From positions 310,001-374,000 of the forward strand of contig NZ_LWKZ01000023.1 of the NCBI RefSeq assembly GCF_001905005.1: a stretch of DNA of 64,000 nucleotides, read 5' to 3'. The translations under genes were made by a program, and so were the position numbers. Positions 36,801 to 43,701 of this stretch are shown piece by piece. The notes under the pieces are model-generated. The model saw nothing but the letters and a program-made list of their open reading frames with translations, had not been told where the DNA came from and ran no database searches. Numbering within the stretch: position 1 is the stretch's first letter; each line of letters starts with the position of its first letter. The DNA is from Streptomyces sp. CB02923. Lineage in GTDB: Bacteria; Actinomycetota; Actinomycetes; Streptomycetales; Streptomycetaceae.

Positions 36801-36816
36801 CAGCCACGAGCTGTAG
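30862..36816 (+). CDS. Nonribosomal peptide synthetase, C-A-T-C-A*-T, second A domain degenerate
   Basis: The 1984-residue enzyme reads: C1 about 5-430 (HHILCDG from 140); A1 about 445-920 with YTSGSTGVPKG at 582, YRTGDL at 804, QVKIRGYRVE at 827 and catalytic K914; T1 with phosphopantetheine S968; C2 about 990-1410 (HHIAADG from 1148); A2 about 1425-1865; T2 with S1932. The A1 pocket residues read D-A-L-H-L-G-L-L-C-K, which I recall as the 4-hydroxyphenylglycine type. A2 has YVSYPPEAVGGRPGV (from 1629) in place of the ATP loop, no QVKIRG motif and no NGKVDR lysine, so it should not activate an amino acid. There is no TE domain. It starts with a C domain and so expects an upstream acyl or peptidyl donor. 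It leads the cluster. Confidence 0.95.
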   Translation: MGKPELADIWPLTAMQKGMFFHAGYDPQATDIYRSQTALDFTGPVDPGLLRSTLQQLTRRHAPLRAGFRTLKSGETVQCVLREVDIPWTETDLGEADASRVRQVADREWLRRFDLATPPLIRVTVIRHGAGRHRILLGLHHILCDGWSLAILLHEWATLYEHAGDGTCLPPVTPYVTYMSWLAAQDRDAALAAWRQVLPGARPTLVAAGRGTGAPADPVEIPVGAGAALYAALDRRARALGVTVSTLVRAAWGILLGRLTGRDDVVFGTTTSGRPPDVPDVENMVGMFINTLPVRVRWEARESLDGFLHRLVGEQGALLAHEHVGLGELHQLTGVRELFDTLVVCQNLPLGLPARDLGGGVRLDGVTGRAAAHYPLVLNALSGGFLLTYRPDLFDRDTAETLAARLARVLEQLAGDAPVRPSEIDALLDGERERLTAGVNVGPPGTAEETVTGAFARVVERCRDRAAVVHGDTCLTYGELSDRADAVARFLRSRGVSDGDRVVVRLPRSPELPAVLLGVVKAGAAYVPVDPGGPAKRTGLMTGNAAPAFDITEDVVREALSFPGAGPVPAAVTADSAFSVMYTSGSTGVPKGVTATHGSVAALAADPCWGGCATGRMLFHAPHTFDASFLEVWVPLLNGGCVVVAPEGIADPDLLTALAAGAGLTSVHLTAGLFQALAQESPACLAGLRHVLTGGDVVPAEAVARVARACPDLEIRHLYGPTETTLCATVHTLRPGARVPDTLPLGGPRSGVRLYVLDGMLRPAPTGVPGELYISGPGVARGYLNRPAPTAERFVACPYGGRMYRTGDLVRWGRDGRLEFLGRTDHQVKIRGYRVEPDETAAVLARCPEVAQAAVTVREDTPGHKRLVAHVVPVHPGAPVAAAVQRFAADRLPEYLRPSATVVMERFPLTPNGKVDRSALPAPDPASAATGGPAPTLQEEILCSLFAQILEAPRVRADDSFVRLGGDSLLATRLVSRIRTVLGVEVSNRMLFECPTPALLARRLDRLGAARPAVARAARPAPLPMSSAQQRMWFLDRLEGPDSVNNITLCLRLGGALDTAALEAAWRDTVMRHETLRTVYGEAGGTPYQEVLAEVAVRMATADVSEDGLQDALAAEAGRTFDLEAAPPWRVTLFATGPGEHVLLVVLHHIAADGWSLGVLTRDLSAAYTARTEGHAPDWAPLPVQYADFTLWQRELLKDEENPESLFGSQLAYWTAALTDLPHALDLPADRPRPAVATHRGRTLAARTTARTHRLLLETARDCGATLSMVTQAATAALFSRLGAGDDIPFGAPVAGRVDEALDGLVGCFLNTLVLRTDVGGNPAFAELVGRVREADLAAYTHQDLPFDRLVERLNPGRSLSRQSLFQLGFAFQNAPGAASAFAGLTAAPEPFTAASTRFDLSVLMHELHDADGAPAGLACHLEYATDLFDEDTVRTVADRLVRVLEQAADDPRVRIGDLGVLDEAERLLAVETWNDTALPVPEGTLADLVGAQAARTPDAVAVRCGPEAVPYAELDARSSRLARHLARCGVRRETRVGLCLPRGVDMITGLLAVWKAGGACVPLDPEHPADRLAHLVADSGATVVLGTAATLTGLPPGPALVVALDEAAIAAESAAPLETRVSRGQLAYVSYPPEAVGGRPGVALTHDGVVNLAVALRPVLGAGVTGLHLAPSGSGTALLETAATLGTGGSLVIATDRERNATEALAALVTSSGVRTAFLAPSLLEKLDPAALPRIRDLVVGGEPLTAGPASRWAGRARLWNTHGTTECTMISTVARVAPDTGPRDRPPPVGRPVGNVRVFVLDRFLRPVPAGVTGELYATGPGLARGYPDRPGATAVRFVACPYGGRMYRTGDLVRRTADGELELLGRAADAPLGTPPPAPRATAGRTAPPAPDRGPRTATERAVHRIWSEVLGRPRFGMREKFFDTGGTSLKLLAVRNELARFCGADLPVALFFEHSTIEAMAETVDRRRLVPVDDDHSHEL

Positions 36817-36880
36817 CACTGGCCGGACCGGCCCCCCCCACCACCGCGGTCCCGGACCGCCGGAGCAACGGAGAAGACAC

Positions 36881-39800
36881 ATGAGGACGGGTGACGTCGC
36901 GATCATCGGGGCCGCCGGGATCTTTCCCGACGCGGCGGACCTGGAGACCTTCCACGAGAACCTGCGCACCGGCCGCGACAGCGTCGGCCGGCCGGGCACC
37001 GGGCGGCTGCGGGCCGGGGACGACCCCGGCGAACGCTACCTCGCCATGGGATACCTGGACCGCGTCGACCTGTTCGACCACGAACTCTTCGGCATTCCAC
37101 GGCGCGAGGCCGAGCTGATGGACCCGCACCAGCGACTGCTGCTGCACCTCACCCACCAGGCCATCGAATCCGCCGGATACGCCCCGGCCACGCTGCGCGG
37201 CTCGGCCGCCTCCGTGCTGCTCGCCGCCGTGGAGACCGGCCCCGAATGGACGGAGGAGGCCGACCGCGACGTGGTGGGGCTGCTCGGCACGTCGACGGCC
37301 GCGCTCGCCGCCCGCCTCAGCTACCTCTTCGACCTGCGAGGCCCCGCCCTGGTGGTGGACACCGCCTGCAGCAGCGGGCTGACCGCACTGAGCCTCGCCG
37401 TCCGGCAACTGCGCAACGGCGAGGCGCCGCTGGCCATCGTCGGCGGCGTCAACCTCCTGCCCGCGCCCGCCCGGTGGGCCGACTGGACCCCGCTGCCGGG
37501 CCTGGAGTCGAGCGACGAACGGTGCCGCCCCTTCGACGCCGACGCCAACGGCATGACCGCCGGGGAGGGCGGCGGCATCGTCGTACTGAAACCGCTGTCC
37601 GAGGCGGTGGCCGACGGCGACAACGTCCTGGCCGTACTGAAAGGCGTCGCCGTCAACCACAACGGCTACCGCGCCGCCACCATGGCCGCGCCCAGCCAGG
37701 CCGCCCAGGCGGACGTGCTGGCCGGGGCGTGGCGGGACGGGGGAGTCGAGGCGCACACGATCGGCTACGTCGAGTGCCACGGCTCGGGCACCCCGCTCGG
37801 CGACGTGGTCGAGGTGGACGCGCTGCGCCGGGCGTTCGCCGACGCGGGCGTGGCCGGCCGCCAGTGCGCGATCAGCTCCGTCAAGGCCAACATCGGACAC
37901 CTCGGCAACGCGGCGGGCATCGCCGGGCTGTTCAAGGTCATGGCGGCACTGCGGTACGCAACCCACTACCCGGCCGTCAACTTCACCGCCCCCAACCCGC
38001 TGATCGACTTCAGCGGACCGGTGTACGTGAACGACGCGCCGCGGCCCTGGCGGCCGGACGCGCGCTCCCCGCGCCGCGCCGGGCTGAGCAGCTGGGGCAT
38101 GACCGGCACCAACGTGCACGCCGTACTGGAACAGGCACCCGCCGTCCCGGCCCCGGGGACCGCCGTGCCGGGCGCCGAACTGGTCACCGTGTCCGCCCGG
38201 TCCGCCGGTGCCCTGGACCGCTACCGCACACGGCTGGCCGCGTTCGCCGAACGCACCGGCCAGCCGCTGCGGGCCGTCGCGCACGCCCTGAACCGGGGCC
38301 GCGACGACCATCCGTACCGGCTGGCCGTGACCGCCGGGACGACCGGCGAACTCGCCGCGCGGCTGCGGGCGGCGGCCGTCCCCGGAACGCCCGCCGCCGA
38401 CGCGCCGCGGCCGGTCCTGCTGTTCTCCGGAGACGCGCTCCTGGACGACGCCGTGTGGGCGCGGCTGCGCGCGCAGTTCCCCGTACCCGCCGAATGCGGG
38501 GAACTCGACGCCGCGGCCCCGGACGCGGCCGGCCGGACCGTCGTACGGCAGTACGCGCTCTACCGGGTGGCCGAATCGCTCGGACTGGCGGACGTCAGCC
38601 TGATCGGCTCCGGAGCGGGCAACCTGGCCGTGCGCGCCGTACGGGGAAAGCTCACGCTCGCCGAAGCCGTCGCCGAGGCGGCCGGGCAGCCCCTGGCGGC
38701 GGCGCCCGACCGGAAGCGGCTGGAGCCGGTGGTGGCCGGGCTCGTCCGCGACGGCGCCCTGCTCGTGGAACTCGCCCCCGACGGCGTCCTCACACGCGAG
38801 ATCGCCGGACTGGCCCCGGAACTGCCCGCGGTGGACCTCGCCGGGGACGGGACCCGCAGCGGCGTCCTGGCACGCCTCGGCCGCCTGTACGCGCTCGGCG
38901 CCGCCCTCGACTGGGAGCGCTACTACCGCGACACCGCCGTGCGGCGCATCGAGGCACCGACGTACCCCTTCGAGCCGACCCGGTTCCGGCCGGACCGCCC
39001 CCGCGCCGGGCGGCCCGCCACCGGGCGCGGCCCGTCCGCGCCGACCGGGACGGCCACCGCGGCACCGCCCGGCCTCGCGGAGGCCGAACGGCGCGTCGCC
39101 GAGGTGTGGGCGGACCTCCTCGACCGGCCCGACGCCGGACCCGACTCGGACTACTTCATGCTCGGCGGCACCTCCCTCGTGGGCGTCGGGCTGCTCCGCC
39201 GCCTCCAGCAGGACTTCGGCGTGCCGGTCACCTTCGCCGACCTCTACGCCCACCCCACGGTCCGCGCCCTCGCGGGGCGGCTGCACGCCCTCACCGAGGA
39301 GGCCGCGAAGGCCCGGAACGCCGGGGAGACGGGCGCGGCCGGGGAAGCCGGAGAGCCCGAAGACCAGGACGGCCGCCCGATCCCGCGCATCGGGCGGGAC
39401 GGCCCGCTGCCGCTCTCCTTCGGCCAGGAACCCCTGTGGTACCTCGACCAGATCAACCCCGGCAGCCCGCTCTACAACGTCCCCGCACCGATGCACCTGA
39501 CCGGCCCGCTGGACACGGCCGCCCTCCAGGACGCCCTGACCGACATGGCAGGGCGCCACGAGGTGCTGCGCAGCGCCTTCCTGACCGACGGGAACAGCGC
39601 TCCGTACGTGGCGTTCACCGCCCCCGAACCGCTGCTGGCCGTGCTGGACGTCAGCCGGATACCGGAGGAGCAGCGCGGGCCCCGGGTCCGTACCCTCATC
39701 GGGGACGCGGTCGCGCAGCCCTTCGACCTCACCCGGAACACCCTGCTGCGGGTGCTGCTGATCAAGCGGGCGGCGGAGGACCACGTCCTCGTCCTGACCT

Positions 39801-42622
39801 TCCACCACACCGTCTTCGACGGCGGGTCCACCGCGCTGTTCTCCCGCGACCTCGCCGAGTTCTACCGGGCACGGAGCACCGGCACCCCGGCCCGGCTGCC
39901 CGAACTGCCCGTCCAGTACCAGGACTACGCCGCCTGGCACCGCGCCCTGCCGACGGGCCGGCGGTGGCAGCGCAGCCTGGAGTTCTGGCGGGCGGAGCTG
40001 GACGGCCTCAGCCGTCCGGAACTGCCGCTGGACCGGCCGCGGCCGGACGTCCAGTCCTACGACGGCGAGGTGCTGCCCTTCCTCGTCGACGCCGCGACCG
40101 CCGGGCAGGTGCGGGAGTACAGCCGCCACCACGGGGTCACGACCTTCGTCACCATGCTCGCCGTGCTCGACGCGCTGGTCCACCTGTGGTCGGGGCACCG
40201 CGACATCGTCATCGGTGTGGCCACCTCCGGCCGGGTCCACCCCGACGTCCAGGACGTCCTCGGCTACTTCAACAACCTCCCGCCGTTCCGCACCGACACC
40301 ACGGCGGACCTGACCTTCGACGAACTGGTCCGGCGGTGCGCGGGCACCGTCGCGGGCGTCCTGGACCACGAGGAGATCCCGGTCGGCCACATCGTCACGG
40401 CGGGCGGCGCCCGGCGCGACCTGGCCCGGCACCCGCTGTACGACGTGACGTACACCTACCAGAACGTGCCGCAGTACGAGGGCGGCATGGCCGGCGTGGA
40501 GATCACCCGGTACGCCGACACCGACGTCGGCGGCGTGGTGCCCGGCACCGCCAAGTTCGACCTGTCCTTCGGGATCGTGGACGCCGGAGCCGGGCCGATG
40601 ATCGGCGAACTCGACTACGCGACGGCCCTCTTCGACCGGGCCACCGCCGACCGCCTCGTCGCATGGTTCCCCGGCCTGGTCGCGGCCGCCATGGCGGAAC
40701 CGGGCAGGCCGATCGGCGACCTCGGAGGGCAGCGGCAGCCGGTACGGCCCGCGAGGGAGGCGGCTGCGGAGGTCCGTACGGAACGGGTCGCGGAGGCCCG
40801 CACGACACCGGTCGCGCAGACCCGTACGGCACCGGCCGCGCGGGATGCCCGTACGGCACCGGACTCCGCCCCCGCAGCATCCCGGGACGCGCAGGCCGTC
40901 CTGCTCAAGCTGTTCGGCGACCTGGTGGGGACGGACACGGTCGGTCCCGACGACGACTTCTTCGCCATCGGCGGGGACTCGGTGATGTCGATCCAGCTGG
41001 TGGCCCGCGCCCGCCGCGCCGGAGTGATGATCGCGCAGCGCGACGTCTTCGAGCGGCGCACGGCCGCGTCGATCGCGGCGGTGGCCGGGACCGCTCCCCA
41101 CCGCCCGGCGGTGGACGACGGCGCGGACCACGGCATCCCGCTGACCCCGGTGATGCGGGAATTCGCCGAACGGGCGGGCATGCCGGACCGGTTCACCCAG
41201 TCGGTGACCCTGGCCGTCCCCGCCGGCACGGACCCCGCCACGCTGACGGCCGCCTACCGCGAGGTGCTGGCCCGCCACGACATGCTCCGGACCCGGCTGG
41301 CGGGCGACGAGGGCACCGACCCGGCCACCTGGTCGCTGACGGTACGGGAACCCGGCGTGGACGGCACGGGCACCGAGGTGCGCCGGGTCGACGCCACCGG
41401 ACTGGGGCCGCGGGAACTGGCCGGCCTCGTACAGCGGGAGAGCCGGGCGGCGTACGGACGGCTCGCTCCCAGGGAAGGCGTCATGTCCCAGCTCGTCCTG
41501 CTCGACCGGGGGACGGCCGAGGACGGCCGGCTGCTGTTCGCCGCCCACCACCTCGCGACCGACGTACTGTCCTGGAAAGCCCTGCTGCACGACCTGGAAA
41601 CGGCGTACGACGCGCTCGCCGCGGGGCGGCCTGCGGCACTCCCGCCGGTGCCGACCTCCTTCGGCCGGTGGGCACGGACCCTGGCGGAGTTCGCCGCCAC
41701 CCCGGCGTGGCAGGCCGAACTCCCGGTGTGGCAGCGCATCCTCGCCCCCGGCGAACCGCTGCTCGGCGGACGGCCCCTCGACCCGGACCGCGACGGCCCC
41801 GCACACGCCGGGCGCGTGTCCGTACCGCTGCCGACCCCGGTGACCGCCGGGCTGCTCACAGCCGTACCGGCGGCCTTCTACTCCGGGACCGGCGACCTCC
41901 TGCTGGCCACCCTGGCCGCGGCGGTGGCCGAATGGCGGGCGGCGCGGGGCGCGGGCGCGGGGCCGGTGCTGATCGACGTGGAGGGCCACGGCCGGGAGCC
42001 GCTCACCGACGACATGGACCTGTCCCGCACGGTGGGCTGGTTCACCTGCGCCTATCCCGTACGGCTGGACCCCGGCGCGGTCGACCTGGCCGAGGTGCGG
42101 GACGGCGGGCCCGCCGCGGGACACCTCGTCAAACGGATCAAGGAACAGCTCGGCGTGATCCCCGGCAATGGACTGGGCTACGGAGCCCTGCGCTACCTCG
42201 CCCCCGGCACCGGCACCGGCAGCGCGCTGGCCGGGCTGCCCGCCCCGTCGATCGGGTTCAACTACCTCGGCGCACTCGTCGGCGGCGCGACCGGCCCGGA
42301 CGGCGCGGCCGGAGGCTGGCGGATGCTCCACCTCGGCGGCGAAGTGGCGGAGAGCACGCTGCCCGGCCACGCCCTGGAGGCGTCCGGAACGGTCGTCGAC
42401 GGACCGGAAGGCCCCGAACTGCACCTGGCCGTGGCGTCCTCGCGCAACCTCATCGACGAGGACGCGGCCCGCGAGCTGTGCCAGGGCTGGGCGGCCCTGC
42501 TGACCGGCCTGGCGGTGTACGCGGACCGGCCCGGCGCGGGCGGGCACGTGCCGTCGGACTTCCCGCTGGTCGCACTGAGCCAGCGGCAGATCGAACAACT
42601 GGAAGCGGGGATCGGGGAATGA
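36881..42622 (+). CDS. Hybrid PKS-NRPS, KS-AT*-T-C-T-E, with decayed AT and no A domain
   Basis: The 1913-residue enzyme starts with a complete ketosynthase (C163 in TACSSG, H300, H340). A shortened acyltransferase-like region follows (about 425-700) that lacks GQGxQ and has GSGAG at 576-580 instead of GHSxG, so the nucleophile is lost. Next are a carrier domain (S765), a condensation domain (HHTVFDG from 975), a second carrier (GGDSVMS, S1367) and a C-terminal epimerisation domain (HHLATD from 1556, EGHGRE from 1701, DLSRTVGWFT). Both the extender unit and the amino acid on T2 must therefore be loaded in trans, or the KS may be non-elongating. An Arg/Thr/Ala-rich linker precedes T2. GGAGAA lies about 6 bases before ATG 36881. 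It ends without a TE and overlaps the KAS III-like gene as ATGA. Confidence 0.95.
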   Translation: MRTGDVAIIGAAGIFPDAADLETFHENLRTGRDSVGRPGTGRLRAGDDPGERYLAMGYLDRVDLFDHELFGIPRREAELMDPHQRLLLHLTHQAIESAGYAPATLRGSAASVLLAAVETGPEWTEEADRDVVGLLGTSTAALAARLSYLFDLRGPALVVDTACSSGLTALSLAVRQLRNGEAPLAIVGGVNLLPAPARWADWTPLPGLESSDERCRPFDADANGMTAGEGGGIVVLKPLSEAVADGDNVLAVLKGVAVNHNGYRAATMAAPSQAAQADVLAGAWRDGGVEAHTIGYVECHGSGTPLGDVVEVDALRRAFADAGVAGRQCAISSVKANIGHLGNAAGIAGLFKVMAALRYATHYPAVNFTAPNPLIDFSGPVYVNDAPRPWRPDARSPRRAGLSSWGMTGTNVHAVLEQAPAVPAPGTAVPGAELVTVSARSAGALDRYRTRLAAFAERTGQPLRAVAHALNRGRDDHPYRLAVTAGTTGELAARLRAAAVPGTPAADAPRPVLLFSGDALLDDAVWARLRAQFPVPAECGELDAAAPDAAGRTVVRQYALYRVAESLGLADVSLIGSGAGNLAVRAVRGKLTLAEAVAEAAGQPLAAAPDRKRLEPVVAGLVRDGALLVELAPDGVLTREIAGLAPELPAVDLAGDGTRSGVLARLGRLYALGAALDWERYYRDTAVRRIEAPTYPFEPTRFRPDRPRAGRPATGRGPSAPTGTATAAPPGLAEAERRVAEVWADLLDRPDAGPDSDYFMLGGTSLVGVGLLRRLQQDFGVPVTFADLYAHPTVRALAGRLHALTEEAAKARNAGETGAAGEAGEPEDQDGRPIPRIGRDGPLPLSFGQEPLWYLDQINPGSPLYNVPAPMHLTGPLDTAALQDALTDMAGRHEVLRSAFLTDGNSAPYVAFTAPEPLLAVLDVSRIPEEQRGPRVRTLIGDAVAQPFDLTRNTLLRVLLIKRAAEDHVLVLTFHHTVFDGGSTALFSRDLAEFYRARSTGTPARLPELPVQYQDYAAWHRALPTGRRWQRSLEFWRAELDGLSRPELPLDRPRPDVQSYDGEVLPFLVDAATAGQVREYSRHHGVTTFVTMLAVLDALVHLWSGHRDIVIGVATSGRVHPDVQDVLGYFNNLPPFRTDTTADLTFDELVRRCAGTVAGVLDHEEIPVGHIVTAGGARRDLARHPLYDVTYTYQNVPQYEGGMAGVEITRYADTDVGGVVPGTAKFDLSFGIVDAGAGPMIGELDYATALFDRATADRLVAWFPGLVAAAMAEPGRPIGDLGGQRQPVRPAREAAAEVRTERVAEARTTPVAQTRTAPAARDARTAPDSAPAASRDAQAVLLKLFGDLVGTDTVGPDDDFFAIGGDSVMSIQLVARARRAGVMIAQRDVFERRTAASIAAVAGTAPHRPAVDDGADHGIPLTPVMREFAERAGMPDRFTQSVTLAVPAGTDPATLTAAYREVLARHDMLRTRLAGDEGTDPATWSLTVREPGVDGTGTEVRRVDATGLGPRELAGLVQRESRAAYGRLAPREGVMSQLVLLDRGTAEDGRLLFAAHHLATDVLSWKALLHDLETAYDALAAGRPAALPPVPTSFGRWARTLAEFAATPAWQAELPVWQRILAPGEPLLGGRPLDPDRDGPAHAGRVSVPLPTPVTAGLLTAVPAAFYSGTGDLLLATLAAAVAEWRAARGAGAGPVLIDVEGHGREPLTDDMDLSRTVGWFTCAYPVRLDPGAVDLAEVRDGGPAAGHLVKRIKEQLGVIPGNGLGYGALRYLAPGTGTGSALAGLPAPSIGFNYLGALVGGATGPDGAAGGWRMLHLGGEVAESTLPGHALEASGTVVDGPEGPELHLAVASSRNLIDEDAARELCQGWAALLTGLAVYADRPGAGGHVPSDFPLVALSQRQIEQLEAGIGE

Positions 42623-43617
42623 ACATCGCCCTGAGCACCACGGCCACCCACCTGCCGGGCCGGACCGACCTGGCGGCACTGCCGGAACTGGCCGCGCTCG
42701 GCGAGCGGGAACGGGCGGCCTGTCTGGCCCTCGGCATCGAGCGGGTGGCCGTCGGTGACGGCCTGTCCGCGGTGGACCTGGCGGTCCGGGCCGGCCGGCA
42801 GGCGCTCGCCACGGCGGGGCTCGGCCCGGACGAGCTGGACGGCCTGATCATGATCGAGCCGCGCGCTCCGGAGGCGTTCTCCACCTCCGAGGCGACCCGG
42901 CTCCAGGCGCTGCTCGGCGCGGACCGGGCGTGGGCGTTCTCGGTGGGCGGCCTGGGCTGCGCCTCGGTGGTGCCCGCCCTGCTCGCCGCCGCCGGACGGC
43001 TGGCCACCGACCCGTCCGCCGCCCGCGTCCTCGTCGTGCACGGCAGCAAACCGGTCACCGCCCGCCGCTACCGGCACCCGGTGACCGTCAACGGCGACAG
43101 CGGCCAGGCGGTCCTGGTGTCCCGGGACGGGCCGCTGCGCGTCCGCGACATCCTCTTGGAGACCAGCGGCGAGTTCTGGAACCTGTTCCACGTCGACTAC
43201 CGGGGCCGGGCACCGGACCGGTGGCGCGAGGAATGCACCGACATCCCCACCTACGCCTTCCGGCTCGCCGTGGAGTCCAGGAAGCGGATCGCGGCGCTGA
43301 CCGGGCGGCTGCTGGAACGCAACGGCGTCGACCGCGACGCGGTGTCCTGCTACATCGGGCAGAACCTGTCCTCCGCCGCGCTGCGCATCGTCTCCGAATC
43401 GCTGGACGTGAAGCTCTCCGACGCGTGCGCCGACAACCTGCGGGACAACGGCCACCTCGGCCCCAACGACGCCCTGTTCAACCTCGCCACCGCCGTGGAC
43501 CGCGGACAGCTGCCCGAAGGCGGACTGGCCGTCGTCCTCAACATGAGCCCGGCGGCGGCGTGGAGCGCGATGCTGGTCGAGCACGGCGGGGGGCAGGGCG
43601 GTGCCGTCTGCCTCTGA
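42619..43617 (+). CDS. KAS III-like (FabH/CerJ-type) acyl-transferring enzyme
   Basis: The 332-residue thiolase-fold protein has the nucleophile C114 in GGLGCASV and a GHLGPND motif placing H279 and D284 in the active site. The FabH HQAN motif is replaced by GQN (YIGQNLSSAAL), so it is not a housekeeping FabH. Such divergent KAS III enzymes prime chains, transfer acyl groups or release products in several pathways (CerJ and PqsD are examples). ATG 42619 overlaps the preceding stop by 4 bases, so it is made in step with the KS-C-E protein. As no thioesterase exists, it may condense, cap or release the chain; this role is inference. Confidence 0.88.
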   Translation: MNIALSTTATHLPGRTDLAALPELAALGERERAACLALGIERVAVGDGLSAVDLAVRAGRQALATAGLGPDELDGLIMIEPRAPEAFSTSEATRLQALLGADRAWAFSVGGLGCASVVPALLAAAGRLATDPSAARVLVVHGSKPVTARRYRHPVTVNGDSGQAVLVSRDGPLRVRDILLETSGEFWNLFHVDYRGRAPDRWREECTDIPTYAFRLAVESRKRIAALTGRLLERNGVDRDAVSCYIGQNLSSAALRIVSESLDVKLSDACADNLRDNGHLGPNDALFNLATAVDRGQLPEGGLAVVLNMSPAAAWSAMLVEHGGGQGGAVCL

Positions 43618-43647
43618 CCGGGCGGGGCCACGGCGTAGAGACAGGAG

Positions 43648-43701
43648 GCGGGTACGGGTCGGAGAGCGGGTACGGGGCAGAGAGGGGGCACGGGTCAGAG
43701 A
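43648..43701. repeat. Three tandem 18-bp repeats at the end of the assembly-line operon
   Basis: Three imperfect 18-base units (43648-43665, 43666-43683, 43684-43701; GCGGGTACGGGTCGGAGA-like) lie between the KAS III-like stop and the convergent PGM1-like stop, with the last unit running into the latter gene's end. No stable stem is evident. Confidence 0.7.

Noticed and set aside
31051..42679. Long minus-strand frames opposite both megasynthases
   Set aside because: They mirror the PKS/NRPS coding strand and show no independent motifs.
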